Shown: piece after piece, positions 1 to 6,902 of the stretch | Layout of the letters: every line of letters begins with the position of its first letter | How positions within the stretch are numbered: position 1 is the stretch's first letter | Assembly (NCBI GenBank): GCA_016932035.1 | Contig: JAFGDR010000001.1 | Coordinates: forward strand, 11,022 to 75,021 | DNA: 64,000 bases | Source: Candidatus Cloacimonadota bacterium | GTDB taxonomy: Bacteria; Cloacimonadota; Cloacimonadia; JGIOTU-2 | Reading direction: 5' to 3' | Program-made: the position numbers and the translations under genes | Notes under the pieces: model-generated | What the model was told of the DNA's origin: nothing | Databases searched by the model: none | What the model saw: the letters and a program-made list of their open reading frames with translations, nothing else

Positions 1-159
1 CAACTCAGGAAAGATATGAATAAATACGTATGAGACCGAGACTCCACCTGCAAAAGAGAGCCATGCACGACGCGAACCGTGTTTTGTTACATGAAATCTT
101 TCTGCAAACAGGTGGATTAGCACAAATAAGACTGTTATAATTGCCTGTAACCAGATCAT
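1..159 (-). CDS. Membrane protein, N-terminal fragment (runs off the window)
   Basis: Reading the minus strand from an ATG at 157-159 gives 53 uninterrupted codons that leave the window at base 1. The peptide starts MIWLQAIITVLFVLIHLF, a membrane segment, then has a basic loop (residues about 21-31) and a second hydrophobic stretch ending in HIFPEL. An AGAGGA ribosome-binding site lies about 10 bases upstream of the ATG. The topology suggests a multi-pass inner-membrane protein. I do not recognise the family from this fragment. It is on the same strand as the lipoprotein gene at 307-942, but a terminator separates the two. Confidence 0.6.
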   Translation of the reverse strand, partial: MIWLQAIITVLFVLIHLFAERFHVTKHGSRRAWLSFAGGVSVSYVFIHIFPEL

Positions 160-242
160 ACTGTAAATTTTCCTCTTACTGAATCATTAATATTAAATCA
201 AAAAACTTAATGAGACTGATGTTTCATAGAAAATGATGTCAA

Positions 243-270
243 TAAAAAGGCGAGAATTAGTATTCTCGCC
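243..270 (-). terminator. Rho-independent terminator of the lipoprotein gene
   Basis: The perfect 9-bp inverted repeat GGCGAGAAT / ATTCTCGCC (249-257 and 262-270) has a 4-base loop. On the minus strand it is followed by a T-run (complement of 244-248). It sits 37 bases past the stop of the gene at 307-942. Confidence 0.85.
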
Positions 271-306
271 AGTGAAATATATTCTATTTTAGAAATATTG
301 AAGCTA

Positions 307-942
307 CTACTTTGTTTCCGTTACAGTAAAATGATATTCTTCGCTGTACTTTGTACTCATTCCAAAGGCATCGACTGCTTTTACTTTCCACGTTGCTGCA
401 CCGTAAATTGTGTAATCGATCGTTTGTGAATTGGTGGCAGGAGTGAGGGGGAATGTTACACTATTGATAACGAGGTCAACTTCATATGATAAAGCATTAT
501 CAATAGCAGTCCAGGTAAGATTAACAGGATACTGAAGGGTTGCATTGTTGGCTGGTGTCAATGGTTTTGGTGTTATGTATGCTTGTTCGGAAAGAGTAAC
601 ATCGACAGATTTTGTTGTTGTTTTATCATCACTGTCGGTAGCTTCCACTTTTATAGTATGATCCGCTGAATCTGTGAACCAATATGTATGCCACTCACAT
701 GTATAATTTTTACTATCTGTTGATTGGTACAGGCAAACTGAGTCAGCATAAATCGACACAGAGACAATACTTTTAGTATCTTCTACAGACACCTCAATGG
801 TGTAAATCGAGTCATTGATCGTTTCATTGTTTTGTGGATGAACAAATGTAATAGTAGGTGATTCATTTGAACCTGTGCTTGATGAACATGACATAAGGAA
901 AGCAAGACTGAGTAATGTTAAACCTAAAATTATTTTTTTCAT
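307..942 (-). CDS. Ig-like/fibronectin-like domain lipoprotein
   Basis: A 211-residue protein with a classic lipoprotein signal: positive N-terminus (MKKII), hydrophobic core, and lipobox LMSC with the lipidated Cys at residue 19. Residues about 28-117 form a bacterial Ig-like domain with the usual FVHPQNNETI start and ATDSDD turn. Residues about 125-208 look like a fibronectin type III fold (PLTPANNATL...LTWTAIDNALSYEVDL). No catalytic motif is visible, so it is probably a surface or periplasmic binding or structural lipoprotein. It is the last gene of a minus-strand series after two tRNAs. A GGAG ribosome-binding site precedes the ATG by about 10 bases. The specific role is unknown. Confidence 0.85.
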   Translation of the reverse strand: MKKIILGLTLLSLAFLMSCSSSTGSNESPTITFVHPQNNETINDSIYTIEVSVEDTKSIVSVSIYADSVCLYQSTDSKNYTCEWHTYWFTDSADHTIKVEATDSDDKTTTKSVDVTLSEQAYITPKPLTPANNATLQYPVNLTWTAIDNALSYEVDLVINSVTFPLTPATNSQTIDYTIYGAATWKVKAVDAFGMSTKYSEEYHFTVTETK

Positions 943-1038
943 AGTTAAATCTCCAACATAATAATAGCATTTTTCAAATTTGATACATTGAAAAGGTCAA
1001 GTAAATAGTATTTTATTTTATATGTAATTGATAGAAAG

Positions 1039-1112
1039 CGCGCCCGCCCCGATTCGAACAGGGAACCGTCTGATCCGTAGTCAGGTGCTCTATCCAGTTG
1101 AGCTACGGGCGC
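1039..1112 (-). tRNA. tRNA-Arg(ACG)
   Basis: The acceptor arms GCGCCCG (complement of 1106-1112) and CGGGCGC (complement of 1040-1046) pair perfectly. The D arm contains GCTCAACTGGATAGAGC, the anticodon loop is CTACGGA (anticodon ACG), and the T arm has TTCGAAT. The first anticodon-stem pair is a C-A mismatch. CCA is not encoded. A34 in this tRNA is normally edited to inosine by TadA. Confidence 0.93.
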
Positions 1113-1131
1113 AGATGATTGTATGAATGAG

Positions 1132-1219
1132 TGGTGCAGAAGAGGGGACTCGAACCCCTACATCCTTGCGGACACAAGATCCTTAGTCTTGCGCGTCTGC
1201 CAGTTCCGCCACTTCTGCA
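1132..1219 (-). tRNA. tRNA-Leu(AAG)
   Basis: A class II tRNA with a long variable arm and encoded CCA (complement of 1132-1134). The anticodon stem CAAGA/TCTTG encloses loop CTAAGGA, giving anticodon AAG. The 5' end lies only 6 bases after the secG stop, so it is probably processed out of the secG transcript. The tRNA-Arg gene follows after 19 bases. Confidence 0.93.
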
Positions 1220-1225
1220 CGAAAT

Positions 1226-1609
1226 TTATTGTTCTTGAGTTCCTGTTTCTTCAGGTATTACTTCAAAACCTTCGGGGAGTGTTGCAGGTGCATCTTGAGG
1301 AGTTTGGTCACTTTGATCAATTTCCTTTTGAAGTTCTTCTGAAACCTGCCCGGCTTCTTTCTGCATTTGGGTCGGCTTAAGCGTAAGCGCAAGTAAGATG
1401 GTTAGCACCATGAATGCACCGCCGAGAACACGGGTGGTTTTTTTTAAGAAATTGGAAGCACTTTGTCCGCCAAAAACGGTGTCACCACCACCTCCACCGA
1501 AAGCACCACCGAGCCCTCCACCTTTGCTTGACTGCAAAAGCACTGAGATCACCAATGCGATACACACAATAACATGTATTATAAGTAAGAACGTGTACAT
1601 AAATTTCAA
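1226..1609 (-). CDS. secG: Protein-export membrane protein SecG
   Basis: A 127-residue SecG, the small accessory subunit of the SecYEG translocon in the inner membrane. It shows the family layout. A first membrane helix spans residues about 3-25. The cytoplasmic linker has the hallmark LLQSSKGGGLGGAFGGG stretch (about 24-40). A second helix (about 60-78) ends in LTLKPTQ. The C-terminal tail (about 80-127) is Gln/Glu/Pro-rich and longer than in E. coli. It lies downstream of trpS on the same strand with an 82-base gap. tRNA-Leu(AAG) begins 6 bases after its stop, which implies a shared transcript. Confidence 0.95.
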   Translation of the reverse strand: MKFMYTFLLIIHVIVCIALVISVLLQSSKGGGLGGAFGGGGGDTVFGGQSASNFLKKTTRVLGGAFMVLTILLALTLKPTQMQKEAGQVSEELQKEIDQSDQTPQDAPATLPEGFEVIPEETGTQEQ

Positions 1610-1691
1610 CCTAAGTCATTTTATTGGAACATAAAAGCAATGTGTGGTATTTTACTGTCAAATTATTTAAAGAAATTGGATCCATGAATAT

Positions 1692-2690
1692 CTATTCATT
1701 TTTCATGAATTGATAATTCGTTCCAATCTTCTCATACACCTCTTGGATTGTTTGCGTAGCTATTTTCTGACTATGAGCGATTCCTGCATCAAGAACATCT
1801 CGGATATACCCGATATCATCAAGGAGTTTGAGTTTTTTCTCCCTGATCGGAGCAAGTTCGTTGGCAATATTTTCAGCCAGGATCTTCTTGCATTGGATAC
1901 AACCGATACCTGCATTTCTACATCCTTCAGCACAATGTGCGATCTGATCCTTTGTTGAGAAGAGTTGATGCAACGAAAAGATGTTACAGACCTTTGGATC
2001 GCCCGGATCAGTTTTTCTTACTCTTTGAGGATCGGTAACTGCGACAGATATTTTTTTCCAAATTTCATCAGGTGTTTCATCGATATAGAGGCAGTTATTG
2101 AGTGATTTACTCATCTTTGCCTGTCCATCAAGGCCACGCACCAGTGCACCTTCGCACGTAATGGCTTTTGGTTCGGGAAATGTATCACCGAAAACATTAT
2201 TGAATCTGCGAACGATCTCACGCGTCAATTCAAGATGTGGAAGCTGGTCTTCTCCAACAGGTACTGCTTCAGCTTTGTATAAGACTATGTCAGCAGCCAT
2301 GAGTACCGGATAGTCCATCAAACCCATATTGACATTGTCAGTAAAACGCTTTGATTTATCTTTAAAAGTCGGGACTCGTTCAAGCCATGAAATTGGAGTA
2401 ACAGTATTTAATATCCAGGTAAGTTCAGTGTGTTCTTTTACTTTGGACTGGATCATGAGGATACATTTTTCCGGATCTAGACCTGCAGCGAGATACGTGG
2501 CAGCACAATCAAGCACTCGTTCTTCCATGCCTTCATGATCGTAAGGAATGGTCATAGAGTGATAATCGACAATACCCCAGATGCAGTCATACTCGTCCTG
2601 CAACCCGATCCAGTTCTTGATCGCACCAAGATAGTTACCAATATGCAATTTTCCGCTGGGCTGTATGCCGCTAAAGATTCTTTTTCTCAT
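1692..2690 (-). CDS. trpS: Tryptophanyl-tRNA synthetase
   Basis: A 332-residue class I aminoacyl-tRNA synthetase charging tRNA-Trp in the cytoplasm, of normal bacterial TrpS length. The N-terminus FSGIQPSGKLHIGNYLG carries the HIGH-type motif (HIGN, residues about 16-19) and the typical GIQPSG loop. The KMSKS signature AKMSKS is at about residues 191-196. The DYHSMT and GEDQLPH motifs are family hallmarks of Trp/Tyr enzymes. The ATG overlaps the rimO stop by four bases (ATGA), so it is translationally coupled to rimO. Confidence 0.97.
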   Translation of the reverse strand: MRKRIFSGIQPSGKLHIGNYLGAIKNWIGLQDEYDCIWGIVDYHSMTIPYDHEGMEERVLDCAATYLAAGLDPEKCILMIQSKVKEHTELTWILNTVTPISWLERVPTFKDKSKRFTDNVNMGLMDYPVLMAADIVLYKAEAVPVGEDQLPHLELTREIVRRFNNVFGDTFPEPKAITCEGALVRGLDGQAKMSKSLNNCLYIDETPDEIWKKISVAVTDPQRVRKTDPGDPKVCNIFSLHQLFSTKDQIAHCAEGCRNAGIGCIQCKKILAENIANELAPIREKKLKLLDDIGYIRDVLDAGIAHSQKIATQTIQEVYEKIGTNYQFMKNE

Positions 2691-3994
2691 GTGTTACTCC
2701 TGTATTTTTTTACCGGAAGAGCAATAAGATCATACTCAAGACTATCCACAATCTCAACTTCAACAAGATCACCGACCTCAACTTCTGCTTTTTCAAGATA
2801 AATAATTCCATCGATGTCCGGTGCATCGAATTGGGAACGGCACTCATAGATTTTTGGCTTGATTTTCTTGTCAACTATAACAGTCAATTTATTGCCGATA
2901 AAGCCCTGTAGTTTTTCTTGAGAAATCGATTTCTGGGTTTCCATAATACGATCATATCTTTTTTGTTTTACATTCTCAGGAACTTGGTTGGGTAACAAGG
3001 CTGCTTGTGTTCCATCTTCCTGAAAATAGGTAAATGCTCCGAGATGATCGAACTGTTCCTTTTTGACAAGATCGAGGAGTTCCTGGAAATCTTGATCGGT
3101 TTCACCGGGAAATCCAACGATGAGAGTAGTTCTGATTGATATGTTGGGCACAATGGTTCTGATCAAAGAAAGTGCAAGCAGAATATCCTCTTTTGATGTT
3201 TTCCTGTTCATCGAGTGAAGAATGTTATCACTGATATGCTGAATAGGGATATCGATATATTTGAGGATATGCTTGCTATTCCTGATCGTTACAAGTAACT
3301 CTTCGGTCACATGCTGGGGATTTACATAGAGCAATCGTAACCAATGCAGATTTTGAATATTGTCCAATCTTTGTAGAAGTTCTACCAGCCGGCTTTCACC
3401 GTAAATATCGATCCCATAATTTCCGATGTCTTGTGCAATAACGATTATTTCTTTAACACCTTGATCAACTAGCTGCTGGGCTTCATCAATAATATCTTCA
3501 ATTGATTTGCTTCGAACAGGTCCTCGAATGTATGGAATTGCACAATACGAACAAAAATTTTCACAGCCATCGCTGATACGCAGATAGGCATAATGTTTGG
3601 GAGTAAGAATGAAACGTTTATCTTCAAATTGTTTATATGAACTGAGAGTTCGAGTGATACCTGAAATATTATCTAGATCAAAAAAGTAGTCGACTTCCGA
3701 TAAGGACTTTTGCAGATCTTCTTTATACCTTTGAACAAGGCATCCAGTGACGATGAGCTTTTGACCCATACCCTTGTTTTTTAAACGTGCAAAATCCAAT
3801 ATTACATCAATTGATTCCTCTTTTGCAGGTTCAATGAATCCACAAGTATTCACGATCAGAATTTCTGCCTTTTCTGGATCATGTGTTATTTCTAAACCAG
3901 CATCGCAAAGGTTTGAAACGATCACCTCGCTATCAACCAGGTTTTTTGGGCATCCGAGTGTTTCTATGTAGAATGATCTTTTTTTTCTTGCCAT
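2687..3994 (-). CDS. rimO: Ribosomal protein S12 methylthiotransferase RimO
   Basis: A 435-residue radical-SAM methylthiotransferase that modifies a conserved Asp of ribosomal protein uS12. The N-terminal MTTase domain has its [4Fe-4S] cysteines at C15, C51 and C85. The radical-SAM CxxxCxxC motif is C144, C148 and C151. A C-terminal TRAM domain covers about residues 365-430. The RimO-specific run SDGCENFCSYCAIPYIRGP separates it from MiaB and MtaB; a second family member, MtaB-like, lies at 42572-43852. It is the first gene of the minus-strand rimO-trpS-secG series and is divergent from rpmB. Confidence 0.95.
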   Translation of the reverse strand: MARKKRSFYIETLGCPKNLVDSEVIVSNLCDAGLEITHDPEKAEILIVNTCGFIEPAKEESIDVILDFARLKNKGMGQKLIVTGCLVQRYKEDLQKSLSEVDYFFDLDNISGITRTLSSYKQFEDKRFILTPKHYAYLRISDGCENFCSYCAIPYIRGPVRSKSIEDIIDEAQQLVDQGVKEIIVIAQDIGNYGIDIYGESRLVELLQRLDNIQNLHWLRLLYVNPQHVTEELLVTIRNSKHILKYIDIPIQHISDNILHSMNRKTSKEDILLALSLIRTIVPNISIRTTLIVGFPGETDQDFQELLDLVKKEQFDHLGAFTYFQEDGTQAALLPNQVPENVKQKRYDRIMETQKSISQEKLQGFIGNKLTVIVDKKIKPKIYECRSQFDAPDIDGIIYLEKAEVEVGDLVEVEIVDSLEYDLIALPVKKYRSNT

Positions 3995-4114
3995 GAATAG
4001 AACCTAAACCTAAATATGTAAGAGAAGCAAGAAATAAAAAACTTGCTTCAAAATTTCAGGTCTCAGAAAAATGTCATCTAAAATGAAAACGAATTAAACT
4101 AATATGAGGTTTTT

Positions 4115-4303
4115 ATGTCAAAGAAATGTGAAATATGCGGAAAAAGCCCGATGTTTGGACATAATAGAAGTAAATCAGATAGACGTACGAACCGTCGCTG
4201 GGATCCTAATCTGCAAAAGATTTCGGTCGAGGTTGATGGAACAGTCAAGAAGATGACTGTATGTTCAAGCTGTATAAAAAGCGGGAAAGTGAAAAAAGCA
4301 TAA
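4115..4303 (+). CDS. rpmB: 50S ribosomal protein L28
   Basis: A 62-residue bL28. It starts MSKKCEICGKSPMFGHN, followed by the basic SKSDRRTNRRWDPN region typical of the family. It retains two CxxC pairs (C5/C8 and C51/C54), so it is the zinc-binding form. TGAGG precedes the ATG by five bases. It is the first plus-strand gene after a 120-base divergent gap shared with rimO, and the htrA-like gene follows 19 bases later. Confidence 0.96.
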   Translation: MSKKCEICGKSPMFGHNRSKSDRRTNRRWDPNLQKISVEVDGTVKKMTVCSSCIKSGKVKKA

Positions 4304-4322
4304 CGAAACGGAGGTTACGTAT

Positions 4323-5783
4323 ATGTTCAGCCGAAGAGTGAAATATTCATTGATCATTCTTTTGTTGGTAATGTGTTTTTCAACAAGCGCATTCGCATCG
4401 ATTCCACTCGTTGATAATGATGGGCATAGTCCCTTTGTAAAGATCGTTGATGATCTTATCGGGACTGTTGTCAATATCAAAGTTGAATGGGAAGTTTCGA
4501 ATAATTATAAACAATATTCGTCACCTTTTCCTTTCAATGATGATTTTTTTAAGTTTTTCTTTCCACAGCCGGATAATAAAAGACGTTCCATTGGATACGG
4601 CTCCGGTTTTATTTTCAGGAAAGAGGGGAAAGAGGTGTATATTCTCACCAACAATCATGTTGTTGGAAAAAGTGATGACGCAAAGATCACTGTCACACTG
4701 CACGATCAGATGGAATATAATGCTGAAGTTGTTGGTTTGGATGACAAAACAGATGTTGCGGTAATAAAGATCGAAGTTGAAAAGGGTGCTGACATCGCTA
4801 TTGCACCACTTGGTGATTCTGATTGGATAAAAGTTGGTGATTGGGTTATAGCAATTGGTAATCCTTTCTCGGAAAATTTGCAGGGTACGGTAACCACAGG
4901 TGTGGTGAGTGCAAAAGGACGGGCGAATCTCAATTTTGGAGAAGATTCACCGATGTATCAGGATTATATTCAAACCGATGCAGCTATCAATCCTGGTAAC
5001 AGCGGAGGTCCTCTCGTTGATATCAATGGTAATGTGATCGGTATCAATGCTGCGATCTCTTCAGTGAGTGGTGGAAATATTGGTATCGGATTTGCAATTC
5101 CAATCAATATTGTAAAAGCTCTTATTGACGATCTGATCGATAAGGGATTTGTCGAGAGAGCATATCTTGGGATTTTACCTCAGGAAGTGACTCCTGCGTT
5201 GCAGAAAAGTTTGGATCTCCCGAATCTTGAAGGTGTTCTGATTGGAAAGGTTGAGGATGATACACCCGCAGAAAAAGCTGGATTGAAAAAACGTGATGTG
5301 ATCATCGAGTTCGATGGAGAACCGGTGAAGAACATCAATAAATTTAGACTTATGGTAGCCAACAAACAGGTCGGTGATAAGATTTCCATGACAATTTTAC
5401 GTGATGGAAAAAAGATCACCAAGACTGCACAGCTTGAAGCATATCCAGACACGGTTGTTGCAGCAAAATCGCCATCCAAGGAAGATGGAAAAGCATGGCT
5501 GGGCATCGAAGTAAAAAGTCTCGATTCGGATTTTGCAAAACAGTTGAATTTGAAAATTGACAAAGGAGTAATCATTTCTAAGATTGACGTTGATTCTCCT
5601 GCGTATGATTCAAATCTCAATGTTGGCGATGTCATTCTTGAACTCGGAGACGAGGAGATAGAAAGTACGAAAGATTATAATAAGGCAGTTGAAAAGTTGA
5701 AAGACAGCGATACTGAATCCGTGCTTCTCTATGTACTCACCCCTCCGCAGTTCTATCATTATGTAGCGATTAAAGTTCAATAA
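4323..5783 (+). CDS. Periplasmic serine protease, HtrA/DegP family
   Basis: A 486-residue DegP/DegQ-type protease-chaperone acting on misfolded envelope proteins. A signal peptide is clear (MFSRR, hydrophobic core, cleavage near AFA-S at about 26). The trypsin-like domain carries the full triad: H112 in LTNNHVVG, D144 in DKTDVAVIK, and S227 in NPGNSGGPL. Two PDZ domains follow at about residues 275-375 and 390-480, which is the DegP/DegQ architecture. GGAGG precedes the ATG. It lies between rpmB and the sigma factor on the same strand. Confidence 0.95.
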   Translation: MFSRRVKYSLIILLLVMCFSTSAFASIPLVDNDGHSPFVKIVDDLIGTVVNIKVEWEVSNNYKQYSSPFPFNDDFFKFFFPQPDNKRRSIGYGSGFIFRKEGKEVYILTNNHVVGKSDDAKITVTLHDQMEYNAEVVGLDDKTDVAVIKIEVEKGADIAIAPLGDSDWIKVGDWVIAIGNPFSENLQGTVTTGVVSAKGRANLNFGEDSPMYQDYIQTDAAINPGNSGGPLVDINGNVIGINAAISSVSGGNIGIGFAIPINIVKALIDDLIDKGFVERAYLGILPQEVTPALQKSLDLPNLEGVLIGKVEDDTPAEKAGLKKRDVIIEFDGEPVKNINKFRLMVANKQVGDKISMTILRDGKKITKTAQLEAYPDTVVAAKSPSKEDGKAWLGIEVKSLDSDFAKQLNLKIDKGVIISKIDVDSPAYDSNLNVGDVILELGDEEIESTKDYNKAVEKLKDSDTESVLLYVLTPPQFYHYVAIKVQ

Positions 5784-5859
5784 GATAGAGAAAATCAAAC
5801 ATTAAGGGAACTGGAAAAAGCGTTAATTGGTAGTATCTTTCAACGAAAAGTAGAAACTT

Positions 5860-6744
5860 TTGGCAGCAAAAATAATTCCAATGAATCCTGCTGAGGATAG
5901 GGGACTGCAAAAATATCTTTCTGATATTGCAGATTTTCCCACACTAAGCCGCGAAGAAGAGCGTGAGCTGGTTACAAAAGCCCAAGCCGGTGACGAGAAA
6001 GCTATGAACAAACTTATTGAAAGCAATCTCAAATTTGTTGTGAAAGTTGCCAGTAAATTCCAGGGAAAAGGACTCAGCTTATCCGAACTTATTAGCGAAG
6101 GTAATCTTGGTCTCATTAAAGCGATCAAGCGATTCGACCTCAGCAAGGAAACAAAACTAATAACCTATGCAGTATGGTGGATCCAGCAGTCGATCCAATA
6201 TGCGATCTATGAGAAGAACCGACTGATCAGAATTCCTGCTAAGACTATTACAACCATCAGCAAGATAGAGGATGCACGAAGGAAACACCGAGCGAAAAGC
6301 GGCGAAGAAGCAACAGCTCAAGAAATTGCAGAAAAAGTGGATGTTAAAGAGGAAAAAGCTCTTGAACTCATGAATACCACCACGGACATTGTTCCTCTTG
6401 AAAGTATGTATGGAGATACAGATGCTCTTTCCAGGATGGCTGCAAGAAAAGTCGCTGCTCCGTCCTTCCAAGAAGACCTTATCGATCCTAAGAAAATTTA
6501 TTATCGAAAAAAACTTCATGAGAAGATCAATAAAAAGCTCGAAAAACTCAATCCACGAGATGCTAGGATAATCCAAGAATATTTCGGCTTTGGTGAAGAG
6601 GACAAAGGTAAGAATTTTGCTCAGATAGCCCGGGAGCTTGGACTATCACGGGAACGCGTCCGCCAGATATTCAAACAGATACTTGAAGAGCTACGAAAAG
6701 AAGCTGTTAGCGAGGTAGATATAGATTATCTGTTAGGGATTTAA
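5860..6744 (+). CDS. rpoD: RNA polymerase sigma factor, primary (RpoD-like)
   Basis: A 294-residue sigma-70 factor. It has region 1.2 (GLQKYLSDIADFPTLSREEE), region 2 with the core-binding and -10 recognition helix (TYAVWWIQQSIQYAI), region 3, and region 4 with the -35 helix-turn-helix ending LGLSRERVRQIFKQIL. There is no region 1.1. The short primary-like form is common in this part of the tree. The upstream-most start is TTG at 5860 with a weak ribosome site; an ATG at 5881 (residue 8) is the alternative. A strong terminator follows, so it ends its transcription unit. Whether it is the only primary sigma factor cannot be told from the window. Confidence 0.9.
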   Translation: MAAKIIPMNPAEDRGLQKYLSDIADFPTLSREEERELVTKAQAGDEKAMNKLIESNLKFVVKVASKFQGKGLSLSELISEGNLGLIKAIKRFDLSKETKLITYAVWWIQQSIQYAIYEKNRLIRIPAKTITTISKIEDARRKHRAKSGEEATAQEIAEKVDVKEEKALELMNTTTDIVPLESMYGDTDALSRMAARKVAAPSFQEDLIDPKKIYYRKKLHEKINKKLEKLNPRDARIIQEYFGFGEEDKGKNFAQIARELGLSRERVRQIFKQILEELRKEAVSEVDIDYLLGI

Positions 6745-6768
6745 TACCTTAAAATTCGTCCCTAGCAG

Positions 6769-6796
6769 AGAGCAGTTACAAACTGCTCTTTTTTTA
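6769..6796 (+). terminator. Rho-independent terminator after the sigma factor gene
   Basis: The perfect 9-bp stem AGAGCAGTT / AACTGCTCT (6769-6777 and 6781-6789) has an ACA loop and is followed directly by six T. Confidence 0.93.
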
Positions 6797-6830
6797 TACG
6801 TAAGTTAGATGATGGGCATGTGAACAAAAC

Positions 6831-6878
6831 TTGACAGCATATAGCGCTGTCAAAAATCGGGCTTCTATCCGATTTTTG
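6831..6878 (+). promoter_or_regulatory. Two overlapping inverted repeats in the valS leader
   Basis: The first repeat is TTGACAGC / GCTGTCAA (6831-6838 and 6846-6853). The second is CAAAAATCGG / CCGATTTTTG (6851-6860 and 6869-6878). They share bases 6851-6853, so in RNA both cannot form completely. They lie 24-72 bases before the valS start. They could be an operator plus a hairpin, or a simple attenuator; function is not shown. Confidence 0.5.
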
Positions 6879-6902
6879 TTGCTGAACATCAAAGGAGTAG
6901 CC

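Noticed and set aside
6831-6902. T-box riboswitch before valS
   Set aside because: No specifier loop, AG-bulge or T-box (UGGN-containing) sequence is visible, and the leader is only about 100 nt.
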